Assembly: GCA_030248225.1 (NCBI GenBank)
Contig: JASANE010012636.1
Location: forward strand, 62,001-126,000
Source: Trileptium ribeirensis
Taxonomy: Eukaryota > Nematoda > Enoplea > Enoplida > Thoracostomopsidae
DNA: 64,000 nucleotides
Reading direction: 5' to 3'
Position 1 is the stretch's first letter; each line of letters begins with the position of its first letter. This document shows positions 40,931 to 55,900 of this stretch, piece after piece. The notes below the pieces were generated by a model. That model searched no databases. It saw only the letters and a program-made list of their open reading frames with translations, and was not told the DNA's origin. Position numbers and translations under genes: made by a program.

Positions 40931-43900
40931 ATGGACGCTCACGTTATAGGCGTTGGGATGTCCAAGTTTTCAAAACCAGGAACCCGAAGTTATGTCGAGA
41001 ACGCAAAAGATGCAAGTAAGTGTGTGCAGTTCTTTTTGGTTGGTAGTCTATTGTTTCATAGCTCGTAACCCGCCAGTGCCATCGCCTACTTTTTACAAAT
41101 AAATTCTTTCTCATCGAACTTGATTGTTATGGCAAATCCATTGTTGTGACAAAATGTGAAATGCAGCATTACATATTTTTCACGGGTTTGACAAATTTTT
41201 AAATTATGTTTGCAGAATGAGCGTTTGTACTGTTAAAAAGTGGACCGGAGCGTGTTATATTTTTAATTTGAACTTTTTATTGTTTATTGAATTTAATTTC
41301 TATATAATACTTGGCTCATATCACCTTTAGAGGTAGGATGTTATATCGTTAGAAATAAAAACAGCTTAAAGCTGGGCGTTCGGGGTACGTTAATCCCCAG
41401 GTTTAGGGGACTAGTATATCGACAACTGCATAGCATGCTTTTAACTTCCGCTCTTAATAGTTACATTTGCCATTTACTTCATAAAAAGTAACTCGTTATG
41501 ATTGATCGGTTGATTGATTAAGCACCTCCTCTAAAGGTATAGTTTCAAACGTTCGCAACAAACGTTTACAGATGAGTAAAATGTGCTGCATCCAATGGAT
41601 AAGGGCCACTTGGCAGTAACGCATGACCCACGGTGATCCATAGTGATATGACACACAATATTTTATATACTCACCGATGACGCACGAATAGATAGTACCC
41701 CACATAAAATATCATTGCTTGCGGCTATATATACTCGTACAAAACTGATATGCCTATTTGAAGGCCACTAAATAGTTTTAGCTTTGTGTATATCATTATC
41801 GCATAGGGAAATTGTCAGGACCACTCTGTCGTGAAAAATGTTTGTCACTTGCAATTCCGATCACTCTAATAAAATGCATATATTGAACACTCGAAAAAAT
41901 TATGATTTGATTTCTTGAAAGACTGAGGAGCAGGAAGCATATTTACCCAGAGTTTACGATATGTAATAACAACGGTTGACTCACAATGTTTATTTGAATA
42001 TTTAGTCGATCGTATAGATAATATAAGGATTTAGGGATATGTTTTAAGTAATCAACTAAGATGATAAAACAGCGGGGATCAAGCTTCACCTCAGCTTTGT
42101 TTCGAAAATTTTGGTTTAACTCGAAAATTTCATGTTACTCAAATGACACATTTATGAAAACATTGCTTGTGGTCTCGCGCGTCGAGCCGACTTACCAATC
42201 CAGAAATTAGGTGTTCAACTTCCGTCGACACCTCTGTGTGCTTTTAGTAGCCTATGTTCCAGCAAATATATACTTGGGCGCATCACGTATAGACACATAA
42301 TAAGATTAATGGAGCGCTAATTTTTGCAAATTTAATGAAATATTGAGCTTTGAAATAGGATTTTACAAAAATATAGTGTCCATTTTTGTATGAACCGGTG
42401 CTTTACTGGAAGGCAGAAAAAATACCAAGGTAAATTAAACAAGACAGTGCCATTAAATTTGGCTAGGGAGCGCTATCCGGTCTCACCCGTTTCGTATGAT
42501 GAAGAACCGAGAATGCCATAAATCCCAGGCCGGCTAATAATTCTATTTAATTCAAGTTAGCAATAATTATACTGTTGTGTTAATTTATTCCCATCACCAT
42601 CCCGAAAATATTCAGTCGGATAATAGTGATAATTTGTTTGCATTCGGGTCAGATCGCCGAGATGGTTTAGATCGCCGTTTCGTACTATGAAGAACCGAGA
42701 ATGTCATAAATCCCAGGCCGGCTAATAATGCTATTTATGTCAAGTTAGCAATAATTAGACTGTTGTGTTAATTTATTCCCATCGCCATTACGAAAATAGT
42801 CAGTCGGATAATAGTGATAATTTGTTTGCATTCGGGTCAGATCGCCGAGATGGTTTACATCGCCGTTTCGTACCTATGAAGAACCGAGAATGCCATAAAT
42901 CCCAGGCCGGCTAATAATTCTATTTATGTCAAGTTAGCAATAACTAGACTGTTGTGTTAATTTATTCCCACCACCATCCCGACAATAGTCAGTCGGATAA
43001 TAGTGATAATTTGTTTGCATTCGGGTCAGATCGCCGGGATGGTTCAGAAAATATCATTTAATGCCGTATATATGACAAACATTTTTCGATATTTGGGTCA
43101 TCAATGTCATACATTCGTACCTAAAATATTCGAAAAAATTGTTTCTCAATAAAAGTATAATTGCATAAATCAATTGAACTGCATTGGCAACTTGAGTATG
43201 AATCACAACAAAATAAGCCCCTTCATTGGTTTACGGATTATGCGTGTTGAAATAACTGCCTAACCCGTAAGCCTAAGTTGCTAACCAATGGACGGATTTA
43301 GCTGATTTACCGTTAGTCTTACTCGAGTTACTGGTAACCCAAATAATGTGGGAAATGGTTCTGAATATGACTCTAGTGGACACTCTGAACCTCTTCGTCG
43401 ATGTGAGACGGATAGAATCCAAATTATCGCTGTATCTTCAAAAGTGAACAACGCTGGCTGGTATTACGTAGCCAACATTTCATACCATGTTATCTTTCGC
43501 AGAAGCTAATTATTCTGGGAACCATTAATAGTGGTAATATTTAGCTTATTACTTTAGAAATAATTTTCAGCCGTTCTGTAATCTTCATAATGGAACATAA
43601 GCTAAATCTACTTAATGATTTTACTGTATTATTGCTTGTCGCTCAAATAGCGTTTAAATGTGCAAAAATCGACTTTGCCCGTTTATGTCACGTATAAGCC
43701 GTCGTTGGATTGACGGATTTTCGTATTTTTTTCGATGAAAAATATAATATAGTGAGAAAACCTAAACCTACTGCGACAAGGGAATTGAGCTTTGTGTTTG
43801 CGATACTTTCGGTGTTTTTTGACCAAATTCTCATAAAACTGCCTCAAACTGGAGAGAGACTTCTGCGACATCGGTTAAAAATGGCGACTATTGGTCGTAA

Positions 43901-46900
43901 TGCTTTCACTAAGAGTAACTAACAACTTTACGGTTACACAATTTTTTGCCAGAGAAACCGTTTTCGACGGAGATAAAGCAGTTAAGTTTCGGCACCAAAA
44001 AATTATATGGTTTTTGTGTTTTCAATTTAGCTGTGCATTGAAAGTTAGAATAGGTATATAAGTTTTCCGGCTCAGTATGATGCAAGCAGTTGCGATTGTA
44101 CGGTATGTATCCAACATACGGAATTGCTAGCTGACTAGAGCTATAAAAATAGCACATGAAACTATAATTTCTATTACAAGATGTAATTCGTAAATTTTAA
44201 ATTTTTCGTCTTTTTGCTCACTGGAGGTAGAAATATAATGTTCTTTCTATGGGTTTTGAAAAATGCTAAATATTGCCGTAATGTTGTTTTTTAGAAATAG
44301 TTTATAGTATCATTGTCTTTTTGGTACTTCGAAGGGAGTTGAAGCGGCTAAATTTGGGGTTTTGAAATTGTCACTGAGCGGAGACTAGTTAAACTCCGCT
44401 ACTCTTCGCTTTGTTACCAGCTGGCAATTTATTTAGTCGCAGAAGAAACGACGTTGGAATGAAATTTAGGGCGAAATAAGTACTAAAATTTCCAAAATAT
44501 TGCAATTAAAAATCCAGTATGAAAATTAGTTGCAATATCTAGCGTATTTGATCAGAAATATGCATAATTGTATCAAAATATGAATTAACGGCAAAATTCA
44601 CAAACTAGCGCGTTGTATAATTCTTATTCGGATTAATATGACAACATGCACAATCTTTAAATTGAGGAAAATATATAATTTATTATAAAATTTAGAGTTT
44701 GTTTAAAATCTGTGATCAGCGGTAATCTCTTTTCATTCTTGCAAAAAAGCTACGAGTTCTTAATGAATAATAAAATACTATAACGTTAACAACTCATCCA
44801 TTGTAAACACGCCATTGTTTTCGACTCAGCTTGTGCTGCTTTATTGTTTTACTAAATTATTAATATACACAAATTGAACACAAATTCTAAGGTCAAGCTG
44901 CATTGCTTAAGGCGTTAGTGCATTTTCATTAATTACAAAAAGCGTACGAGACGATCCATAAGCTGGAAATTTACTCCGTCTCACTTGACTCACAGCAATG
45001 CGACCCACTGTGATTCATCAAAAATGACAACCCATAACCCACCTTCCATTCCTGGCTGTATCGATGATCTATGAACTACGTAGGTCGAATTTAGTCAATA
45101 CATGCAGCAGTTTTAATTTTATGTATGTATATGTCAAAGTATGATCCATCCGTATTCAATACTTATTAGCAATTGTAACCTATGTTGGGCACAGGCCGAA
45201 ATTTTCGTTAGCCAGCTGGCGGGCTATCCGGTCGGGTGGTCTTCCGTCAGGTATCTCGTCGATTTTTCCTTATATGTATGTCATATTTCGAAGTCAAACC
45301 GTACGTAATATGGCTTTGACAGTGTATAATGTTTTGTTTGACATACCGCACGGACGGAATTCCTCTCACCCCGTTCCGGCTATAATACCGACCTGAATTC
45401 TCATCGGGAATAGGGGCCTGCTTAGCAGGAACATAGCCGAGACTAGGAAGGAATTAGGCCATCCGGCCGTCGGTTTTTCCAGCCTGTTACCAGTACTAGT
45501 CTTAAATCGCTTTATTGCACCTAGAAGAGGTTACCAATTACGCTGACTAAAAATTTGTTCGTTGTAAATATATAATCACAGTTTAACATAGGGGTCAATT
45601 TCATTATTTGTATTGGGATATATGTGATACAAACGCATTCGATTTTATCGTTAGAGCGGTTATCAAAAGTCGTAGCTGTGGATATCAGTTGTGATAGCAC
45701 AACTACATGATGCTTCGAAAGTATAAGTTAACATAGCGGTCAATTTCATTAGTTGTATTGGGATGTATATGATACAAACGCATTCGATTTTATCGTTAGA
45801 GCGGTTATCAAAAGTCGTAGCTGTGGATATCAGTTGTGATAGCACAACTGCATGATGTTTCGAAAGTATAAGTTAACATAGGGGTCAATTTCATTATTTG
45901 TATTGGGATATATATGATACAAACGCATTCGATTTTATCGTTAGAGCGGTTATCAAAAGTCGTAGCTGTGGATATCAGTTGTGATAGCACAACTACATGA
46001 TGCTTCGAAAGTATAAGTTAACATAGGGGTCACTTTCATTATTTGTATTGGGATGTATATGATACAAACGCATTCGATTTTATCGTTAGAGCGGTTATCA
46101 AAAGTCGTAGCTGTGGATATCAGTTGTGATAGCACAACTACAAGATGCTTCGAAAGTATAAGTTAACATAGGGGTCAATTTCATTATTTGTTTTGGGATA
46201 TATGTGATACAAACGCATTCGATTTTATCGTTAGAGCGGTTATCAAAAGTCGTAGCTGTGGATATCAGTTGTGATAGCACAACTACATGATGCTTCGAAA
46301 GTATAAATTAACATAGGGTTCAATTTAATTATTTGTATTGGGATATATATGATACAAACGCATTCGATTTTATCGTTAGAGCGGTTACCAAAAGTCGTAG
46401 CTATGGACATCAGTTGTGATAGCACAACTACATGATGCTTCGAAAGTATAAGTTAACATAGGGGTCAATTTCATTATTTGTATTGGGATGTATATGATAC
46501 AAACGCATTCGATTTTATCGTTAGAGCGGTTACCAAAAGTCGTAGCTGTGGATATCAGTTGTGATAGCACAACTACATGATGCTTCTAAAGTGTAAGTTA
46601 ATGGTCATTCTTTGGTGTCTACTGGAGTCGGATTATCGAGTTCCTTTCCATCAATAGTTAATTATGTTCATGGATATTGGATTTCAGTTGTGGAAGCATT
46701 AGCCGACGCCGGATTGGATTATAGTAAAGTCGATGCAGTTGTAGCTGGATCTGTGTACACAGACTCGACCAGTGGCCAACGCGTTTTATACGAAATAGGG
46801 CTGACAGGTATATATTAGACCCCTATATATACCTATTTCCCAGCATTAACAATCTACTTCACTATGCCGACCAATGTTAGAGCCAGGGGTTTTGACGTCA

Positions 46901-49900
46901 GGCATGGGGGCTAAATTGGGTCACCCACACTTAACCTTGCATTTTCCAGAAGAATTCTGTAAGTTGCTACTTTTATGCCACTAACAAATTATTTTCAGTC
47001 TATCTTTAAACTGTATTTTATGTATAAATCAATAAGAATTTCTAAAAACAAAAATATAATTAAATTCAAAACACGACTGACAAAGGCATGGGTGTTCCCT
47101 TCTTGGCGCCGGAATGACACTTAGCCAAAGGCTTTGATCCCAGGTTTTCAGGAGTTTCGGAGCTCTGGATATATAATGCGAACGGGTCACCGAGAAGGGT
47201 ATGTCGTAGTAGTGTCTTGTGCATTAAAATTTATAATCATAGGTCAAGATTTAATCAGCATAACCGTCTAAGTCTTGAAGAGGATCGGTCCTTCAGGTTT
47301 GACGAATTTGTTATATATACGTAATATATTATGTATATATTTATTTATACGCATCTATTTTTGTATGTTTAAGCTGATTCCAAAACTAAGGAGTCTATAA
47401 AATTAAATCTGGACTTAACGTTGGTGCACTGAAAAACGCTATATAAATAACGTATATATATTCGTCGTCCTTATGTTCTCTTGATCATCACAAAAAGGTT
47501 AAATCAAACTTTGAAAAAACAATTTATAGCACAGACTGAGTCAAAATCTGCCCGGGTGAGTCAAGCCGTGCCTCAGAGTTGTTTAGAGTGTAACATGCGA
47601 TGTTGGTTATTTCTGCTTGTAAGGTGTTTTATTGTTCAGTATTTGCTACAGTATTATAATACAGTTAAGACAAGGCGACCAAGGCTCATAGGCTCAGGGG
47701 GTGTTATAGATAGATAAGTCAGTGAGGGGTTAATTTTCTGAATTTTTAGGAACTCATTTTTATCATCTTCCCTTAATGTTGACCAGTGTTTGCAAATTTT
47801 TGTACACCATGTTTACCAAAATTGTTTGTGTCTTCGGTACGGGGGCATGAGTCTTCGGGTTGTGGATAATATGGCTTGAGGCGTGGGGGTCTGACCCTTA
47901 AGGAGTTACTGTCTACCCAGTACTACGGACACCTATGAGGCTAGAGGTTTTCTTTGAACATGATTACCATAAATAGTTTCGTAATCCGCTGTTAGCTTTT
48001 CCGTTGTATTTTCTTCAAAGAGTATATGCGTTAGCGGTACTTACTATCTTTGTGGATGTTATAATTTGTCTTCCAAGTGATATTTCACATTAACAATTTT
48101 TATACCATGTAGGAAAATTGAATCCCAATTTCGCATTCCCATCAAGATTCAGAAGGAATCTGCTCTTCTGCATTGTAATGTTATGTTATCATCGTGATAT
48201 AATCATTGTGCTGATTCTTAGGAATACCTGTGTTCAACGTAAACAACAACTGTTCCACTGGTTCAAGTGCTTTGATGCTTGCTCGCTCACTGGTGTTAAG
48301 CAATCAATTCAGCTGCGTGCTAGCCGTGGGTATGACAAAAATTTTGTTTAATTCATTTAATGCATGCGTTTGTTTCTAGTCTTGAAACTCCTAATATTTC
48401 GTAGGCTGTGAGCTTACTCGCACTCCGACGCAATGTGCTACTTTAATTTGATTATGGAGTTCAAAAATAATTTTTTCAAAACGTTTCACTGCGTATTATT
48501 AACCGTGGTTGCAGGAGCTTAGCCCCGAAAAATAAAAAGTATCGCTTTAGGTTACTTAAAAGTTCCCTAAGTTACTTAAAAGTCACGCAGCATGGGTTTA
48601 ATTAATCATTAAGCCCAATCATATTATGTAGGGCAAACACAATGGTTAAGATCATGTCAAGTCCACCCTAGCGTATCACGTCAAGTGTTTTCGGCCCAGG
48701 ATGATCGTATAACTTGCGGGTACTCTAAGCCCAACGCTATGCCTATGCGTAACGGAAGATCACAATAACTGAACATCAGATTTTCGTCATACGCTACTCA
48801 TTTAAAGCGTTCCCCACTGCTATAGGAGAAGGGCAGGCTTGATATAATCCATGATTATTTACTAAGTTTTTTGTAAGTCTCCGCTGGGAGCTAAAATCAT
48901 GCATCATTTTTTATCAGAACGTAGTGAAGATTGTGTGTTGCAGGGGCGAAATCTTTTAGATTCCGTCTGTGTGTGTGTGATCGGCCATAACTCGGGAACG
49001 ACCCAACCGATTTTCATGATCTTGGGCTTATTCGAACCGGCATAGTCGATTTACCGTGTACATCCTCCAAGAGCGTTTTTGATTTGGGGTCTGGTTCCGG
49101 GGTCAAGGGTCAAAATGTGGGTTTTTTGCCCCATCTTACCCCATTTTAGTACCCTTCACTGAAGCCATGTTATTTTTATCATAACTTTCGATTTTTTTCT
49201 CTGGTTGGTTTTATTTCATAGTAAAATGATAAATACCGATGCCTCTTTTTTGTTTTTCGATTAAGGCTCCGGTTCTGGATTTATAACGTTTGAAGTACGG
49301 GGATAGATAGGCTACTATATAGTTTATGTTCTGAATAGGCTTTGGACCTCCCCAAATGAAAATTGTAAATACACCAATGTGCTATGCTTAGGATATGTGT
49401 GTTACACATCAATTTGTTTTCATGTGGACATGTGCGTTCAAGGTTTTCTGTGCTGGTATGTTCAATGGGTCATTGAACGCAGAGGTATCTCCGTGTATGA
49501 AATATACTATAATTTTTTGAATTTCTAAAAGGTTTGCTATACTTTAGGCTTAAGGCAATGCGTTTGAAGCAAAATTAAAAAATGCTTAGATATTTCGCTC
49601 AGTATCGGTTTAATTTCGTGGCACTGCGTAGACATGATTTTTCATTTATACGCCGAGCTGTGCAGAAACGGTGCTTGAAATGGAACACAAATAATTCAAG
49701 GTCTCATGGAGCTTAGTTTGTTGTACATAAATGCATAAAATTTGATGACGCCTCTTATTTAATGCTGAAACACCTCTTGAGTTAACTTGGCTATGGAATT
49801 TATCCGTTTAACCCTGGCTTTCTGAAACTGCCTGAGAGTCGCTGGTGAACCGAAATGGGTGGGGCGATAAATTCTGATTCCCCAGGTTGAACTGGGGGCA

Positions 49901-52900
49901 TTTGCGTGCCGGCTTGAGTTTGTCAAAGATTGCGCGATAAACAAATTAATTCGAACGGCAAATTATTAATATAAATATGCAAGTCCTTTATACATATTTT
50001 TATACAATTAAAAACCGTAAGCGTATAATTATTATAACGAAGCATATGTTGTAGTTTAAATGTTCAAGAGTCTGACAATGAGTACTAGCTTTCAAGCCAG
50101 TATGAAGGTCAATATCCTGGCAAGAGACTGCTACCGTGACAAAAATAGAGTTCTCGTCAATAACGTCCACTGCTTTCTCATCGCTTGTTTTTCACTCGCT
50201 GTACGGTACCTAGCTCGAAAATCCAGTGTATTAATTTTCCTACCCTGTGTTACTTACTGTATTTCTGTAATAATTGTTGATTTAGCAGTTTGGTGATGCC
50301 TGAATGCGCCGTATAAAAATTGCAGAATACAATATTTGCAATTATTGTTGAATGTTTATAATTGAAGGATTTGAGCAAATGAACGAAGGACTCGATCCAA
50401 AATATCCGAATAAAGTTTTTCCGCCTGGAGTTCATTTCGATAACCTCAACAAACGCCCCGGTGTCAACCCTGAAAAGGAAAAGGTGAATATATGATATTA
50501 TGATATCCAAGTAATCCTAAATATATTTTATGTGAAAATATTTTTCTTTACACGTCAAACCATTTCTCTAAAATTTTGGTGCCACCATTTAACCCTTTTA
50601 ACATTTAACCCTTTTCTCGCACAGAGTCTTACATTTGTAACAGCGTACATTGAGAAGCGATGTGCTAACCAAGTTTATCGTGGGCCCTGTGTTTGCACAT
50701 GCGTTGTTATTCTCTCGCTTTGTGAGGTTCCTCAAGGAACCGAGTAACAACTAATAAATATTGTAGTGGCGAGCATTATCGAGGCTCGCACTCAAACCAT
50801 CCAAGTTGAATTTGCCGCTACTGCCAAAGTTTGTTCAACAATAGGGGAGTCGCAAAGGGGGTGGGGTACTTTCGTGAAAAAATTAACTGCCGTTCTTATA
50901 ACCAAATGACTAGACAACCGCCCCCCCACGACAGTTTTTACCGGGATCCCGATGTTTGAAGAGCTTGAGACACCCCGGTTCAACATTATACAAAATACAC
51001 ATTAATTCATGCGGGGAAAGGGTTAATTGAAATGTGGACTCTCTCAATTCAGCCTTTCCCGCATAAGGTATTATGTTTGGCAGTGTACATTGCGAATCGA
51101 TGCGCTAGCCGAGCTTTACACATTAATACATGCGAGCAAAGGATATATAAGAACGAGCCCCCTAGATCGCGAGAAACCAACACTATTGCAATTATTCTGA
51201 AACAAATTAGCAAAAAGATTTTTTATAGTCGTCGAGCTAGTAGTTGTATGGTGTCAATTGGATCAGGCAAGTGAAAGTTACCAGCAAAACGGGTCAAAAT
51301 TTCAAAAATTCAACACAGAGTTACGGGTTCTAGAGTTATGTGGTTTGAGGTATGCTGCCCAATGGTTCATCGACTCAAAAATTCTGACGTCCTGGGCGAC
51401 TGAAAAGTTTCGCTTGGGTGTTTACGGCATGGAAAACTTATTGCCGCTGTTGGTTTTGCTCTGTGACCCATAGTCCAATGGGTACGGGGGTATGGCGCCC
51501 CCAAAGTTTGGGATCACAGGTGAAAATACGGGGTTTTTACAACATTTTAGTACCCGTCACGGAAGCAAGTACGGACGTTATTCCTGTTACTAACTTATTT
51601 TTACTAGCCATATAATCATAGTAAAATTCCATATAACGCTCAAGTAAACAGCATATTTTATCGGTACATCTGTCCTGTAAATTATTCGTATTCTCGTGCA
51701 TAGCAGTCGCCAAATAATGTGTAATATGTATGTATTAGAAAAAATCTACTTAAACTTTTAAGAAACAAATCGTAAGTCATAGTTTAAAATCACAGATGAT
51801 AAAAATCGCATGCTAATGACGGGTAACGTCCAAGCGCCCTTTGAACGAGTAACTAGCAAGTCAGAGAATCGTTCAAGTTTTTCACAAACAGACATTTACG
51901 CAAGCACACTATTGAAAAATGTAAAATGAATGCTAGTTATGCGTTGTTACAATGCTTAAACAAACTTAAAATGGCACGCACTAGAGCTGATGTATATACG
52001 TAATAATCCCCTTCGCGGCTAAGACTAGCAACTTTGCGCCAGTCCTTAATAATATTTTGTCCAAAGTCGTATTTTCTCGGACCAATGTCACTTCTGTTAA
52101 AATCCACATGTTGTAGCTCCGCCTTTAATGGTGTGGTTGTGCCTCAGAGCTCTGGCAGGTAAATAACTGGGCGGTTGGGTAACTGTCTTATTCCGATGGA
52201 TAAATGTTTGTATGCGCAAAATTTTTGTGCGCCAGTGCAGCAATGTCCTGCCCGCATTTGTCAGTCTGTGGAAAATGTTGATAAATCTTGAAGCTAGGTT
52301 GATATATCAGGACATATTCTATTGAATATTACGCCTTTTTTATGTAAGGAGCTGCGTTCGGTTATATATCAGTATTGGGTTAATATTTAGAATACGTATG
52401 TTTTCATACAGCTGTGATATATAAGCCTTTTTTGTGCTTAAGATTTTTAGTGTTTTAGCGAGTAATGACTGGATTGGCGGCATACTTTCTCATTAGTTAT
52501 TATTTTAGGTAATAGGCACAGATCCATTCACATCAGATGTGATTCGGCTATTTGCTCATGCAACTCGCGAATACTTATCGCGCCATCCGCATGTAAGTAT
52601 GGATGATTTTGCTCAAATAGCATACAAAAATCGAATCATGGGATCGAACAATCCACGCGCAGCTCTCTACGGATCCCCGTCACCCCGGCTACAAGACATT
52701 GTGTCTAAGCGGATGCTTGTACCACCGATTACGCTACATATGTCTGCGTTGACGTCAGATGGTGCAGCGGCTGCTATTGTCGCCAGCAACCGGTTCCTTC
52801 GCGAACAAAACAAAACGACACTCCAGGCAAGGGCAATAAGCATTGCCGCACAGCATATGCGAAGCGACTTCAGTTCTACGTTTGATTCGACATTTCAAAA

Positions 52901-55900
52901 TATGTGCGGTAATTGGCTTGCCAAAGATGCAGCAGAAGCGTGTTATAGGTACGTTTTGAAGATTATTAACGTGGATGGATATATATTTTAGCTAATAAAA
53001 TTGATAGATCATTAGTAGCAGTATTTTATCTATGTATGTACATTTATATTCATTATTAATTTTCATGACATGAATTGTTTGTCAGATATTCTTTATTTAT
53101 ATATTTATGTTTCAAGAAGCGAAAAAACCGAGCTTCCATCAGTTTTGTACTTGACCAAAGTTCGCTTGCGGGCTAAACCTGGAATGGTACTTAAATTAGC
53201 GCTTTTTCTTAAAAATTGACCAATTACGGGCTGGGGGCTAATCGAAAAGACCCCAGCCATATATTAATCCCTATGACCTCGAAACCAATGGAAATTTCCA
53301 GTTTAAGATTTGACCCGTGTGAGCGTGGCGGGATTTGGCCCGTCAACATCGCACCATTGCCGTGCACAAAATCAAAAGTAGTGATAAGCACAACTAGGGC
53401 ACTATTATGTTTCCTGAAAAACAGTATTATTTGTTATCCTTCGTACAAAGCCGTTGAGTAAATACAAAAAATGGTGTATTTCTTTAATTTAGTTTACTAA
53501 GGTTTCGGTTTCTTTCTAGTTTCATTTTAAGACTCGAAGTCTAATTTTTTTACTGAAACCGAGCGAGCGGAGTTTCCATTGAGGGCGCTAGTCGGAAGGT
53601 TGTGAAAATTTCTTTTAGTCTGTTTCCGTCACATGTGCAAAAGACAAGTTTTTAAGGGTTCTTAGTCAAATTTAGCCATACGGATATGTACTAGTCTTTT
53701 GCAGCACATATCTGGTGACACATACTTCTCGTCGAAAAACTGAGACAGAATCAGCTCATCGAGATCTACAACTTTGCTGACCACTCGCCGAGCCCATGTG
53801 GTTCGTCGAGCGTTTGCCAAAAAAAACGATTTCTCAAATTTCGGCATGATGTTATTTGTTTTTACCTCACAGCGAGTGTCTAATGTTTATTAAGCACGCT
53901 GAAAACGATGATTTTGTTATTTAGAGTCGAACTGGATTACATTATACTTTTTCTTGTGTTTCGAAAATGCAGTAAGTTTTCACCTTCTAAAAACGTTTCA
54001 TCTTTCCAAAATGTAGCGAGTTTCCATTTTGTGTGATTATTTATTGTTTACAGGGTATCAAGAATGGTCTATATATAGGATTTTTCGTTACGCCGAATAC
54101 GGTGGTTTGGTTACCTAGAGTCCAGCATAATATTTCATACGTTGTTAGATGTTTTCGGTGGATTTAGGGTCAATTAACCCGATTACCAGATTATAGTCTA
54201 TCTTCAGTAGTTTGGTTACGTATTGCATCCAGGCCATCAAGAATAGTCTAGGTAGGTTTCTAGGCATGCTGAATATGATCCTGTGGTTATATAGAGACTA
54301 CGACGAATACAACGTGCGTTCTCTGTTGTTTTCGTTGGGATTAGGATCGACGTAGTTTTGGGATTTTTGACGGGTTCAAGGTTGCAGAGGTTTTTAGTGC
54401 TGAATATGATCCTGTGGTTATATAGAGACTACGACGAATACAACGTGCGTTCTCTGTTGTTTTCGTTGGGATTAGGGTCGACGTAGTTTTGGGATTTTTG
54501 ACGGGTTCAAGGTTGCAGAGGTTTTTAGTGCGGTATATAGATTAAGCAAAAAGCCTGGTTACAAGGTGATTTCGCAAAATTACCACTTGAGGAAACCACG
54601 CTCGCTATGTTTCACCCTAGCTTGCGAGTTACTAGGGTTGTGCAGGACAAATATGTCACTGGGTCGCCTGGTTATTTCGGATCACATCTGTGGTCGGGTC
54701 ACTAGGTCACGGTTTGTGACCCGGTACTGATTCAGAGGCAAAAACACTCTCCTCTGCGTTGAACGCAACATAACACAGCAGCGCTTTTGCTTTGTTCTTT
54801 ATCTGCTCAGGTCCTCCACATAAACACATTGGCAGCTCAAGTGCGCTCAAACCAAGCTCTGTGATCACGATTGCTCTAATAATGCGATAAGACGCCAACT
54901 AGAAAGGCGGAAGGTTGGTTGAACGGTGTTGGGATGCTTTAATTGGCACGTTCATGCCGTGCAGTCCGAAAACAAAAGTTATACCCTCGAAAATCAGTAT
55001 ATGTTCCTTGTTAGTAGAGGTGACAAATTAGGCTGCAGGTCGGTTAGAACAATCGAGCGACCTGTATGATATGGAAGAGTGAACAAGAGAGTAGGATTTG
55101 TTTAAGAGTCGTAGTGTATCAGTAATGTATCCTAAAACTTGAAAAAAGTAAAATTTAAAAGATGTAAGGCATTGATTGGTAAAGTGTGAAATTGTGTATA
55201 GATTTGTGTATGTCTTTATTGGAAAGTGTATATAATTTATTTTATGTCGAAAAAAATAATTGTAGAATAAAAGTCAAAGATGTAGGTTAGATAGAAAGAA
55301 AAAGCCCCGCAAATAGGATATGCTTTTAAATAGAAAATTATCGGGAGACTGGGATTTTCAGTTGGAGTGGGAGAAATCTTCGAGGATTCCTCAGTTCCCG
55401 GGGGTTTTTAGTTGTGTGGGTAAGTATAGAGGTAAACTAAAAATGTTAATTAAATGATTGATGTGTATTAAAAGAGATTTAGACATTTTATCGAGGGGAA
55501 ATTGAGATTTTAAAATAAAGGGAATTTTGTGTTATTTCTTGAATGAAAAAAAATTTGTAATTTTTAGTGTGAGGAAGTACTGAGCACTGGGGTCAGATGG
55601 GGGAGAAATTACTGGGGGATTGGCGTGGTCGCCCCCCGTCTTGAGAGAGGTGGTTGAGGGGGGGAGTGAGGGAGTGGTTTTGGGAGTGAAGGTAAAGATG
55701 AAAAAAAAGTGATTGTCGAAGTGGTTTGGTTTTCGCTATTAGTTTGTGTTTTGTGATGTGGGGGTTGGGCGGGAAGGGGTGAAGGCAAGTCTATTTAAAA
55801 TTTAGTTGTATGGAAAAACAAAGGGCGTTATTTCTCCGAATGTATGGTGTACTGGGTTTTCTTTCTGGTGTCTGTTCAATCATCGATTTTTGGTAGGAAC

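Larger units (their letters stand above)
41016..46687 (+). other. SCP2 intron 1
   Basis: This 5.7-kb intron contains a tRNA-like SINE fragment (42,166-42,236), a 188-bp tandem triplication (42,489-43,046) and a 7-unit 145-bp satellite (45,582-46,596) ending 91 bp before exon 2. No gene was found. Confidence 0.65.

Noticed and set aside
45663..46570. Six similar minus-strand frames of about 60 codons in the satellite array
   Set aside because: They recur every 145 bp, which is not a multiple of three, and each ends in the next unit; they are shadows of the repeat.
42489..46596. Possible CRISPR-like array because of regular repeats
   Set aside because: The repeats are contiguous 188- and 145-bp tandem units without spacers, in an intron of a eukaryotic gene.
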